Below are positions 51,101 through 63,088 of a stretch of DNA of 64,000 nt, piece by piece (position 1 is the stretch's first letter; every line of letters starts with the position of its first letter). The notes below the pieces were generated by a model, which was not told where the DNA came from, did not search any database, and worked only from the letters and a program-made list of their open reading frames with translations. Both the position numbers and the translations under genes were made by a program. Source of the DNA: Tanytarsus gracilentus (lineage: Eukaryota > Arthropoda > Insecta > Diptera > Chironomidae); assembly GCA_038502055.1 (NCBI GenBank), contig JAXRKN010000040.1, positions 5,704,001 to 5,768,000 of the forward strand. Reading direction: 5' to 3'.

Positions 51101-54100
51101 TTTTTTATCGCTTAAAATATTTCTTGCATACATACTTATATTCTTCTTAATACGCGCCTTCTTGCATGTATAAATACATTTGTTCGAACATGTGCTAAAT
51201 TTAGTCTGCCTAATGAGCTCTCCGCACCTCAAAGTTGCTATTTTCAGAGAATTAGATTGATTTTTAGCGCAACTTGCGAAATTATTTAATTTTTCTTTTT
51301 ACAAAATTTTCAGCTACATAATCTCCGAAAAGCCTTCAAATCGTGAACTTAACAGCAGTAGCAGCAGCAGTATAATTTTAAATAGCGATGAACTCGAAGC
51401 TGTTATCGAGAAATTCTTTCGTAATCTCTTTCCACTTGCATATCATCATGCGGTGCACTCAGTCAGCAATGAAGAAGAGTTGCAAGAAGGAGCTCGAGAT
51501 TTTCATATTGATTACAAACAATGCTTGATAAATTCTTATGAAACGCTTCGTCCTTTCGGGGAGATTCCCTATAGTATAAGTAGATCTTTAGTACAAAGTG
51601 TAACGTCAGCAAGTACGCTCCTTCGAGCACTAGAGAGGGGCTCTGAAGTTCTAAATGAAATTGCAAATTTGCCAATTGAACCTTCCTTGAGCGTCGTATG
51701 TCAACATGCCCTTCTAAAAATGAACTATTGTGCTGCCTGCAATGGTCACAGCTATCATCATTTGAAGCCATGCTATGGCTACTGCTCGAATGTCATGCGG
51801 TAAGGATAATGAAATTTTCATTCAATAAATCATAAGTTCAAATTTGTATCCTATTTTTCCTCACAATAGTGGCTGCCTTACACAACTTATGGGAGGAATC
51901 GATACGGACTGGGCATCATTTTCCGAAGCGACTGAACGCTTAATGACATTCGTACGAAACAAGGATGGCATTGAGTCTGTCATTAAGAATCTTGATGGCA
52001 AACTTTCTGAGGCGATTATGTATGCCATGACGAATGGACCGGATTTGCAAAAAAAGGTGAGTAACAAATCGCATTGTCGTCGTCATTTTTCTCTTTTTTT
52101 CTCCCTTCTCTTACCATTTTTACTTTTTATAAAATTTTTTTTTTTTTTTTTTTTTTAATACTTTTAAAAAATTTTTTAATTTTTTTACTTATTTTATTCG
52201 ATGATCAAATTTATGTTGATTTTAAACGTTATTGATTCACGTTTTAAAATGCATAGTTGCCAATTTTTTCATTCTTGTATATTTAATCGCGAAAAATATT
52301 TTATTTCCTATCGTAATATAAATTATGATGGATGGATTTTCCGATATACTATTGAGTGCAGAATTACAAGCATTTTACTTTTAACTTCTTTTGCTGCCAG
52401 CTTCGATGACCTAACCTATAAAAATAATTTGAAAAATACCGAATAATATGTGTGTAATTTCATGAGCGACTACATGTCTGAGAGACGCGTGATGGATAAA
52501 ACTCACATGGACTGATGATCTTTTTTACTCTTCTTATTGTTCTATGCTGTACATAGACACACTAAATTACTGCTCCCTTTCTCTCTCTTCCATGTGCGAT
52601 GCGATGTCGAAAATCTTTCTGCTTGCTCTCATTTGTAAAATTCCTTTTGGTGTTTGGATGGAAGAATTTTTCACTTCTTCTTTCACCTTGTGTATATACA
52701 CCTTAATATAATCAATTTTAGATGATGATGTTTATGTATGTTTATGGGATATATCTCTTCGCTGCCGGCCGCATGCCTCGTTTAGAAGCGAAGAGCAACA
52801 AACTGCCTGAAAGCGTTAAAAAAAATCGTTTATTCGTGTACCCAATAAAGTTGGCAACCAGCCGCAGAAAACATGAATGAAAATGCATTAAAGGGGCGTA
52901 AAAATTGAAAAAGTCTGGATGTCCTGGAAAATGCAAATTGTTTTCTGCCAATATTTTAAGGGCTATTTCGAAACTGTATTGCATTTAGAAATATTTTAAC
53001 GCTTTCACAAAAACTCGCGAGAGAGAAAATAATTTCATTGCACTTTTCAGCGTGCATGTGTAGAGCAATAATCTATTTTTTGATACAACACTCGCAGTAT
53101 TGCAAAAAAAGGCTATTTCAAAGTACTCGGTTGAGATCGAACATTCAAATACACTCGCACATTTGTAAACCGGATTGATCAGCAGAGCTTGCGAGTACAT
53201 TTTAATACACACCACATGACAGTGCAAAGAAAGAGAGAGAAAAATGGAAATGAAATGGATGTGAATCGCTTATTCCACCTTCTTCCTTTGCACGTCGATG
53301 GAATTTCGCTGCAGACAGGGAATGGGCATATGCGATAGTAATGATATGCCAAGTGTTAATTTACAACAATTATCACCACATAGCTATTAGGCACTTAAAA
53401 GTCGCTCATTAACCAATTTACAAAACAATGCGTGATAATTACTATCGATTTTAGACTCGCATTGTTAACAGTTTCCATTCCCTGATTCTATCTCTCGTTC
53501 TCTCTTCATCCTTTTGCACACCTATAAAAATTACTCATTTAAATATATTTATGTGCATGTAGAATATGAATTTGAGAGTGAACAATAAAGAATGAAGAAA
53601 AAATTTTTAACTTTTGCGAAACAATCGCTCGGTCGTATAAAGTTAGATTATGGAGTGTGCAAGTTTAGACTTTAGACCAAAAGATTCTTGCAGACACTCG
53701 CATACACTTGAAAACAAAGAAAGATATGTCGATGATGATGACATTGCCATTTACCACCCAAAAACAAGAATTTTCGTTGCGAGAAAGAGAGAAGTACATA
53801 AGCGACGGCGGCATCCGGCAACAACAGCGAAAGCGCACACACGAAGTGCTGAGATGAAACCTGTTTTCACTCCGGTAAAATTCTTTTCTCCCATCTTCTC
53901 CACATTCTCCTTTAAGAATGAATTCTTGGTCCATTCTCTCTGGCAGTCTGTTGCTTTGCGTTCACATTCTTGAGCCGAATGTTGCAATTAAAAAGATCCA
54001 AAACTTTGCTCATATTTGAATGTCATTCAATTTTTAAAATGAAAGAAAATAATTGTGAAAAAAAACTTTATAGATGATCATTGTCACTGATTATAATCCT

Positions 54101-57090
54101 TTTGGGTGTGTGGGCTATCATCTCAAGATGATGAAAGATATTGATGAAGAGTGTAAATTTAAATTCAAAGCTCCGTCAACAATGTGGCAGGATTTATATT
54201 GTAAAATTCAAATGAAAAATCTTGTTAAGAAAATCAATTTATATTCTGCGCACTCTTCACCGCAGCTTGGTGCAAATTTTTTATTCTCATTCATTTCGGG
54301 TGTTATTTTAGACACTGTGGTGATTCGCCATAAAAGTAAAGTGAATGTCCACACTGCTGCAGCGTTTGGTTTTCATACATACATGTGTGTATTTGCAAAT
54401 ATGAAAGTGAGACTTTGCCATTTATTTTATACACATTTCATGATTTGTCTGAGTGAATTTACATTTTTTAAAATGTCTCCTAGCGTAATAACAAATGACT
54501 CATTCTTGTCACAAAAATATTATTCAAAGTCAACTTCAGAACATCATTAAATGCACGATTATAACACACCCTAAGATTTTATAATTAATTCATCAAATGT
54601 AAATTTTTCTCATCATCACACTTTTTTCTAAATTGCTTTGTCTGCTTCATTGAATGCAAAAAATGGATTTTGAAGGTTTCAACGAAACAAAGTTGAAATA
54701 TTGTACAAATGCAAATACATTCTAACGCATCTAATCTTAGAGTTGTCGTGAAATCTCCGTTAAAAAAATATACGTTGATATTATCATAAAAAAGTCTTAA
54801 TTGATTTTTAAAACAAGTTTTTCATGTGAAATTAGGCTTCGTTGTGGTGATTGCTAGAATTTTGCATCGCATTTTCTCTGCTACCACTCGATGCATAAAT
54901 TGAGTATTTGTACAGTTGTCAATGATGAGAAAAAATCGTCAAATTTTATAAAAGAGTCATAAAAACTCATCATATAAATTTTATTTCTTCACTAACGACC
55001 GCCTAAAATAATAAAAAAATTGATGATCAGAAATAAACTGGTCACTTTTGAATATCAAATGGAGTCTAACTAAAATTATGAATTTAAAGTTTAAAAAACT
55101 TTTTTAATGAGCCACAATTGAACGTGTGAAATTTTTTAAAGATTAACTTTTTTATAAAATGTAATTCAGTTTTATGGAGATGCCAATTAATAAAGATAAA
55201 TTACTAATTAAAATTTATAATTTTGTTACTCTTTTGTGCAAGGTGTTACCTAGTTGAACTAATTTTAAGAAACAATCTCGTAGTGCAAAAAAAATTAAGT
55301 TCCGTCGCAATTAATTTTTTACGCTTAATTACACTTGTTCATTAAACTTGCAAGCATTTACAATTTATTTAAGTAGAATTTGTATCACACAAAAAATGCG
55401 GACAGCGTAAGTTGATACGAATAAAAATGCCACATTGGATGTGCTACTGTAAATATGTATCTGTTTCGTTCGTCTGGCTTTGCTTTAATTTCTTATTTTG
55501 TTGCTCCCCGTTTATCAATTTTAAGCCGCTTTTATTTTTATTGATGTTTCTGACTTGTTTGATTATTCTGCGCATGAAGAAACTTTCTTTGCTGAGAGTG
55601 AGAATTCTTTATGACTGTCGCTGTTGCTCTTAAGCCGAATAATGACGAAACATGTGATGAAGAAAAGGTCAAAATGATTTATTTCAAAATCTTGCCAATG
55701 TGTTTTAAATATTTTGTAAACAGATTAGCAGAAAAATTCATTTGTCATGCGGAAAATGCTTGAAAAAAGAGAAATTTTTCAAATTGTTCTTCCTTGCGAC
55801 GAAAATGATGTTCAATATTGAAATTAGAACAAAGAAGAATCGTTGCTTGTCATCGTAAAATTTTTTATTAACTCATTTGGGTTAAAAAACGATGGTGCTA
55901 ATGCTGTTAAAGCGGCTTATGATTTTTGAAATGTTGACGCGGACATGAGAGAAAAGTGATAACGATAAAAGAGTTATTAAAATGTGACTTTGAATTTATG
56001 TCATAATTTAACCAACACTAAATAATTTAATTTTTCACAATAAAGGTCCATAAATCATGCGGCCGACTCAATGAAAAGCTCTCACAGCAGGAGCAACACA
56101 CCAGCGACGAAGTTGATGACGACAGCACAGGACCATCATTGGAAAAGAAACAAATTCATCATAATGGAGGAAATTCAAATAAATGGTCCCCGCCACCAGA
56201 CACTGAAATGCTTCAATTTCTTTCCGTGCTCGACAGATCAAAGTCATTGGTATTTCAAATTGCAACCAGGTAATTTTTATTGAGTTTTAAATTTTAAAGA
56301 GCTTGACAATGCATGATGTAATTGGAATGATGACCGCTCCAGTGTAGAGCAAAATTTCGGCCAAATGCTTCACTTTATCTCGCTGATTTAAAGGCAATTG
56401 ATAAACAAAAGTTTGCTCTCGAGTACAGTTCATTATTTTTTAGTCGAGTCAAAAGCCTACTAAAATTTAATTTTCTTTACAGTTACTGTGAGGATGATCG
56501 GTATCAAAAACAAGATCGTAACTGTTGGAATGGCGATGTGCTCGGTGATTATACTCACAAAATAATGGACTTGCATTCGCAAAAATATAACCCAGAAGTG
56601 CCAATTGAAAAAGATGCACCAACCAGTGACACGGTACTCCATAAAATTAATGACCAGTTAGTCACGATGAAAAATTTAGTGAATAAACAGGTAAAATTTT
56701 TCACTAATGAATAAAATGTGATTTTAATTATTTTTTGCTTTATTTAGATGACTCATTTGTCAAGATCAGATAACGATAAAATGTTTTCCGACATGGCGGA
56801 AAATGGCTCTGGAGATTATCCGTCTAGAGCTGAATATGACGACGATGAAGATTATGATGATGATTTCTCGGGATCCGGCGAAAAATGTGAGTTAAAATTT
56901 GAGTTTTTAATGATTGTAAAACTATTTTTTTTTCGCAGCTGCTGGACCAACAATCATTGAAGAACCGTCCACACCAGTTCATATTCCAAAAGCTCCGAAT
57001 CCAAATGCCGGAAGCAGCCTTCGAATCTCGTTATCAACCCTCTTTACAGTACTCTTACCTTCGTACGTTGTGATTTTGTTTAAATTCTAA
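36138..57090 (+). CDS. dally: Glypican, dally class (GPI-anchored heparan sulfate proteoglycan)
   Basis: Nine exons (36138-36321, 47510-47653, 50725-50848, 51314-51799, 51870-52056, 56046-56269, 56483-56690, 56748-56886, 56939-57090) encode 615 residues; all phases fit. Glypicans are cell-surface co-receptors that shape Dpp/BMP, Wingless and Hedgehog gradients. A signal peptide ends near A29. CGGHCC (about 65-70) is the glypican N-terminal motif, and FGEIPYSISRSL, CYGYCSNVMRGC and CWNGD (464-468) follow the family. N-glycosylation sites are likely at N121 and N131. Acidic Ser-Gly sites for heparan sulfate are S540 and S560/S562, before a hydrophobic tail (591-615) typical of a GPI signal. The YNPEVP segment and the GPC3/5-like core point to Dally rather than Dally-like. 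Fly Dally is about 626 residues. The tail ends in KF, a slightly unusual charged end. Confidence 0.93.
40258..41386. mobile_element. hAT-type non-autonomous foldback element with 8-bp target duplication
   Basis: The element proper is 40266-41378 (1113 bp). It begins CAGGGGGTGAGAAGCTCGCA and ends with the exact reverse complement. It is flanked by identical 8-bp repeats GATGTGAA at 40258-40265 and 41379-41386. An 8-bp duplication and CAGGGG-type ends are hallmarks of hAT transposons. Next to each end are several copies of the palindromic block GCAGGTACTnAGTACCTGC. The centre is itself a nested imperfect hairpin around 40820 (arms at about 40683-40795 and 40843-40955, plus an outer pair). There is no transposase frame, so it must be moved by another element. 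Confidence 0.9.
43788..44426. mobile_element. Inverted-repeat DNA element with CACAGTGG ends
   Basis: The terminal inverted repeat starts CACAGTGGTTTCATCCTGAA at 43789 and returns reversed, ending at 44425. About 26 bases match exactly, and similarity continues imperfectly to about 45 bases. There is no transposase. Flanks differ as they stand, because the palindrome at 44427 abuts the right end; with it removed, TAATC occurs on both sides (43783-43787, and TA plus ATC ending at 45889), one base outside each end. The CACAGTGG end resembles Transib-type termini, but the family is uncertain. Confidence 0.65.
44427..45886. mobile_element. 1.46 kb near-perfect palindrome (foldback element) flanked by TA
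   Basis: Arms of 687 bp (44427-45113 and 45200-45886) are reverse complements with only a handful of mismatches, mostly near the 86-bp central spacer. The ends are TA-CTATAGGAGGGAGTTGAA and its mirror, so the element fits insertion at a TA dinucleotide, as for Tc1/mariner-like or similar elements. No transposase frame is visible. A transcript through this intron would fold into a long double-stranded hairpin. A foldback chimera made during sequencing is an alternative, but arm mismatches, a distinct spacer and TA boundaries argue against it. Confidence 0.85.
47654..50724 (+). other. Dally intron 2
   Basis: A 3.1 kb AT-rich intron with a short TG run near 50036-50055. No gene or mobile element recognised. 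Confidence 0.6.
50849..51313 (+). other. Dally intron 3
   Basis: 465-base intron with a TG-rich run near 50930-50950. Nothing else seen. Confidence 0.6.
52057..56045 (+). other. Dally intron 5
   Basis: A 4.0 kb intron with a T-rich tract near 52130-52160. Two moderately long plus-strand frames (53650-53973 and 54074-54550) have no recognisable domain and sit in AT-rich sequence, so I do not call them genes. Confidence 0.55.
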
Positions 57091-60000
57091 AAAAATTAAA
57101 TCTGTTGAAAAAGATAAATTTTGCTAAAAAAACAGCTTAAAGCTGTGATTGTTGGAATGGAAAAGTTTGATTATGATAGGAGAACATTTTTAAATAATTC
57201 TATATTTGAGTCACGAGAAGCAATCAGTGTAAATTTAAATTTTGATATTGCTGTTTTACTATGTACAAGCACAACTATCTTAACTCCCAAAAAAAAATCA
57301 GAGCGAATTAAAAATTCTCATGGGAGCTCTTTACAGAGAATTGAAATTGCTCACCTGCTAAGTAATAAATCGTCATAATTAGTAGCTCAACAAGTAATCA
57401 ACTCAAAAAAAGTCTGTGTCTGCTTAAAAAAATCGGCAAGAAATCCTTAAAACGCGTAGCAAATAAGATTAAATGCCCAATAGATCGATTATGAAAACAC
57501 AAAATTTACGTGAGAAATTTAAATTTTTTTGGCCATCATTTTCATGAAGAAAATCTTAAAATATTTTTCAGTAATTTTTTAACATATAAAGTGTAAATAA
57601 AATAATAACACCCTAAAAACTCCTCCAACGCGTTGCAACGCAATGTTTATGAAAAATTATCATCCTTGCCATAAAACTAACTATTTTTTTACCGCATAAA
57701 TCTAAATATATTGTTTCGAACTCAAATTTGACTTAGCAGAGCAAAATACAAAAAATAACAGAACTCTCATCAAGAATTCAATAAAAATAAAAATTAAGAC
57801 TCAACGTCGATAAAAGTTTAAAACAAAGTGGGTCTTGATAATTCTAACGATTGTATTAAAAATTACAATCATGTCTGTAGATTACGTTAATTTTATAAAT
57901 ATATATATATTGTGTAAAAAATCGAGTCAACATTAAACTTTAGTCAGTAGGTTTTCATATTATAGTCACATTTATTATGTTAAACATGATAAAAAAATAA
58001 ATGGTTGAATATTAATGTTTTTTGTAAATTAAATTGTAAAATTAATAATTTAAGATTCTACAATTTAATTTGTAAAAAGCCTTGAATTCCTATGAATTTG
58101 TAGTAGGTACGAAGGAATATAAAAAGGGTGGTTTAAAAACTGAGAAATGTGCTTCATAAAAATTCCACCCAATTAGATTCTTGTTTTGTGATAGAGTAGC
58201 GCGAGAGAGAGAGAACAATAAAAAATTTGTTCTATTATTTATAAAGGAAGCATCAAATGAATAAAATGAAAAGAAATTTAAAAAGTTAGTCAATGACGAT
58301 GGTGATGATGTACAATGAAGAGGAAAGGATTATCATATTTTTCTTTCATTAAATTCTTTTTACTCACAGATTTTTTTATTGCTTTGATATTTTTTTGTAA
58401 CTAAATTCAATTTATTTCCTTATATATTATATCAAAGATCACTGTCTCATTTATAAAGTCGCCCATTAAAGGAAAAATATACTCAGAAAGTTGGCTTAAA
58501 ATGAATAATTTCGCTAAGCTGATTATGTCGAAAATAGGGGGCGATGCTTATATGTTCAAGCGTCTTTTCAATATAATATCTTCTTTTGTTTCGAAAGATT
58601 ACAAATGCAAAAAGTGAAATATCTGTGATTGTGATTTTTTTAAAGTAAAAAAACTAATTAATTGCGATGAAAAGTCGTTGAAAAAAATTATTTTGAAGTA
58701 ATCATTTTTAAACTTGTCATAATTTAGAGTTTGATTCTTAATTTAAAATGTGAATGAAAATAATCGCAGTGATGAGTAGAGTTCCGATTTAAAAAATAGT
58801 AATATTACATATAACTTTAAAATAACTTTGCAAAAAATTCCTAAAAGAAAAATCTATTAAAAATGAAAAACGTAAGAAAAGTTTCATAAAAGCATTTTTT
58901 GAACATACAAAAAATATCACACAGCGATTTTGGCTGAAAAAGGCAAACAAGATTAAAAAATTGTTAAAAATAGTTGTGTCTTAATTAAATTTTATCACTT
59001 TTTAAACTTTTCAGAATTTTTTTTACAGAGACGCGGAGTTGCTTCATTTAAAAAAAATTTCCTGCAGATTATTTTAAAATGAAACAAAAGCAAGAAATTC
59101 TCTAAAATTGAAATTAATAAGTTTAGGAGTGAATGAAAGAACTTAGAAACGTGTGAAAATAAAATCGGGTATTGATCATGAATTCTTTTCTATTGTTGTA
59201 GTTTTTTCTTCAATTCTTATTTTCTCTACACACTGTTCTCGATGAAACGGAAAAATTCATCTTATTTCTTTGAAGAAATGTTAAAAATTAATCATAATTT
59301 CTCCATATTTTGCTGAACTTCTAAAATTTTTTTAAATATATTCATCTAATAAATTTATATTTTATTTTCTTGAAAGTAAAAACTAAGCAACATTTTTTAC
59401 ATTCTCAAACACCATTAAATTCTCTGATTGAGCGAGAAAAGCTATAAAAATTCTGAAAAGCATGAGTCACCTCAATCGCTCTCTTCTTTTACTCATCATT
59501 TTATTGAAAACGAATTATTCTCAAATACTGTTAAATACATCAAACTTAAAAATTTTCCACAATTTCTGATTGAGTGAACAAAATTATTCAAACCCAAATA
59601 GAAATTATCAAAATCACTTGCCTCAACTTTTAAAATATGAAGCAGACTAAAAGTCGGTTGCAAAATATTTCAAGCAAAGGTAAATTTTTTCCCACACACA
59701 TGGAAGAGAGAGAGTCAATTTGGGAATGAAGAAACGGAGAAGGAGTCGAGTCTCAAAAAAGTGAAAACATATATTAATCTTTCATGTGCGTTTCTCAGAA
59801 GTTCTAAAGGAATTTTCATTAACAGTTTTATTAAAAAGATGAGAGAAAGATCTTGCAGGGGAAATTAAAAATCTTAATTTTTTTTAAAGTAAATTTATAA
59901 AATATCAATTACAGGATAAATAAATTTAAATCGAAATTCGTGACTCAATTTCTAGACACCGACTAAATCGCTTCACACCAACACCATTGTGTTTTCTCTT

Positions 60001-62973
60001 GCAGGTAGTTATAACTGACTGACTCATTCATTATTTCACTTTTCATCATTTTTTATTTGAAATTTTTCGGTAAAGAAGAAACGATTGTTCTGTGTTTGTG
60101 TGTTGTAATAAATCAATAAGGAGATAGCCAAGATTAAAATCTAAATTAAAATCAAGTGATCATTAAAACTTATTTTTATGAAATGCACTCAAAAATTTAA
60201 TTTCTACGAGACAGATTTGAAAATTATTTTTTTTATCGAGACATTTTTTAATACAACTGGAAATTATTTTAAATAAAATAGATCATGACGAAAGAAACGA
60301 AAAATTAACAGACATTTTTTAAAATCAAAAGTTCGCTAACTTTCGGATATAGCGCCATCTTCAAATAAGAAGAAAAACACAGTTTTTTTAAATCGACTTT
60401 TTTTCGTTAACTTTCAACATAATTCTGAAAAAGTTTAAAAAATCCTAGCTCTTGGATAAAAGCTCTTTTAATGATTTTTGCCGCATATCTCACACCCATT
60501 TTTGATTTTTTTTTGCCATTTTCTAAAAAATAATCAAGACTTTATTGTTTCATTTTGTTCAGTAAGATTTCATTGTTAATGAATGTAGATCAGCTGACAT
60601 TTTTTAATTCAAAGCTTAATTAAAAGGGCTCATCATAAATTAAATTAAAGAAGGATTTCAATAAAAAATATCATTAAAAAGCAATTACAACTGTACACAA
60701 AATAATGTTTAATATCAGCAACGTTTATCTCCCGGCTCTTTGGCTTATAAAACTCATTACACACTTCTTATTTTAATCATCGTCATATTCAGATATTGGA
60801 TGTAAAATGAAGATACCTTGCTGTCCGATTTCTGTAAGTATAATTGTTATTTATTTAATATTTGCAAAAAGTTTCAATTAAATGCGGAAAAAATAAAAAA
60901 AAATCAAACAGAAAACTTAAAAAGATAATTCAGAAAAAAATTGATTTTAGACTTATTAATTAAAGAAACTAGGTTAAATTAAAAATTTGATCTTTTGAAC
61001 TTATAAAAATAATCAAATAATTGTTAATTGGGTCATTAGAAAAGTCAATGCTGCTTGCAAACATTTTTCAAGTCCAAATAAAACAAAACTTCACATGTGT
61101 ATGCTTGCTGCAGTAACAGATGTGATCTTCAACTCACTTGTGCATTCACTTTGCTTCTTTTCTAAAAACCATTAATTTGCGCTTAAATTTTACATATGAT
61201 TATTTTACAATGATTCCTCCTCTTCTTATATTTATGTAAACAAAATAAATAATCATACAATGTTTATTATTTCGTTTTTCTTAAATTTTTGTGTGTTGCC
61301 ATCTTTAATCTAAAGAGAGTTTTAGGTCCTTTCTGACTTTTGTACTGAACTTAAAATAATCATGATGCAACACGTTTTCTGAAAATGATTAAAAAACTAT
61401 ATACTAAATTTCGATATCACCGCTTATATCCTATAGCTTTAAATGTCATAGAAAAAAAAATAAAAAGTTTACATTTTAATAATTTTTAAGTTTATTTTTG
61501 TAATTTTTGGTACTTTTTTCTATATTAACTTTTGGGTAAATTTTCCGCAATTCAACTTTTTTGAAACTTTTAACTTTTTATTCGTATTATTACAAAATAA
61601 TATTCTATATTTGCTAAAAAAAAGTCTCTATACATGCCATTTTCAAACAATTGTTTATTCAAAAAGTGTTTTAAACAAAGTTAATTAATTCAAATTATTT
61701 TCAAAGTTACGGAATTTTTGATTCAACCCTATTTAAATTTATTTTATTGTTGCCTGAAAGTATGTGCAATTGTTTCAGCACATACTTTTTGCACTAATCA
61801 TGAATATCATACAAGTCAGCCAAAATAAAGTTTTATCTTTATTTATGGAGTTTTTATTAAGTAATATAGTTTGTATAATGATAAAATTTATAAGATGTTT
61901 TTTCTTCATTAGGAACTTAACTTTTTAAAATTATTTTTGTTAAATCAGTTAATTTTTATTAATTGTAGCTCTTCTCTTCCAAGAACAATTGGTTTTATAA
62001 AAAAATTTATTCAACCTTTATTCAGTTTATTTGGATGCATTTTTTTTCACTGTCTAAATAATTTATTTTACAAATTTTGACATGTCACAAATAAATGAGC
62101 GCAGTCATTATATTTTTACCCAAAACTTTGTATTTTAGCCAATATATTTTAGAATGAATCTGTTTGATTATAATGTTTTAAACAAGATATGTACACAATT
62201 CATTTTACATAATTCATTTTATTTTTTAGAGAAAAAAAATTTCTTACTGCAACCTTTAGTATAAATTAAATTTTAATATTATTTAATGGTAGTCAATATA
62301 CGGTTTATGTTATATCATTAGTGAGTCAATCGCTTGATGTCAATATTGACTGTTCAATAATCTTTGTACCAATTTTATGTGATTTCAATTTATGTGTCAA
62401 TTGAGGATGTTTTTGGAAAGAAACTATAAAAATAAAATGAAAAAAAAATTGAAACCTTATACCAAAGAATATAGATTTTAAATTAAATCAAGACAAAGTT
62501 ATACAATTTAAGTTTAAAATAATTATGAATTAATTGTTGGTTGGGTGTGTTAAGCTTATTTCATAATTTTTTTTAAAAAAAATTTACCACCACTCGCATG
62601 GCGATAAATTTTCTCAAGAAAATATTTTTTTTTTATCGGGTTCTCTTGCAAAAGAAATTTCGGCTCATGAACGTATTTTGATAAAAAGGAAAAAAATCAC
62701 TGAACTTGTTTTTCATCAACATACTATTTGGAATGTCAGAATTTATCAACTCCTAGTGGAAAATTAAAATATTTTTTTGAATTAGATTCAAACACTTTTT
62801 TTACAAAGTTTTAATAATAAACAAAATAGAAAATTTGTACTCAATGAAACTATTATAAATAATGTCAACTCATTGCTAGACACTTTTTCCTATTGCACAT
62901 GTTAATAATTATTTATTATTATTAAAGAATTAGTTTGATAAAGCGAAAAAAAATTGTCAGAGCCTAAATTTCT
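57091..62973. other. Dally 3'UTR and intergenic space to the EGF-domain gene
   Basis: Very AT-rich. Several AATAAA motifs follow the dally stop. The 3' ends of dally and of the minus-strand EGF-domain gene should both lie here. A possible 41-base exon at 60793-60833 (+) has good splice sites but no supporting context. Confidence 0.55.
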
Positions 62974-63088
62974 TTAGCAATAATAAGTTCCCAAATATTT
63001 CTCACATTCTTGTTGTTTTGGGTACGTACTCGGTGTAATGTTTGTCGTTTTGTCGATGCACCTTTCACCGGTGAAGCCTTCAATGCAG
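62974..63088 (-). CDS. Terminal exon of an EGF-like domain protein, possibly vein (5' part beyond window)
   Basis: A 115-base exon that completes a split codon and then gives 37 residues and TAA. It opens with CIEGFTGERC, the C5-x(8)-C6 end of an EGF-like domain (Cys, Gly-Phe, Gly, Cys spacing), after a TTTTTAG acceptor. A 27-residue hydrophilic tail with an N-I-T site follows and ends in YLGTYYC; no membrane span follows the EGF domain. A secreted protein with one C-terminal EGF domain and a short tail is the plan of the Drosophila EGFR ligand Vein, whose gene is on the same chromosome arm as the other genes here. Without the upstream exons the identity is inference; another secreted EGF protein is possible. 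Confidence 0.6.

Noticed and set aside
51844..52158. 104-codon frame ending in poly-Phe
   Set aside because: Its first part is dally exon 5; the rest reads past the splice donor at 52057 into a T-rich intron.
53650..53973. 107-codon basic frame in dally intron 5
   Set aside because: It overlaps open frames on the other strand and has no recognisable domain.
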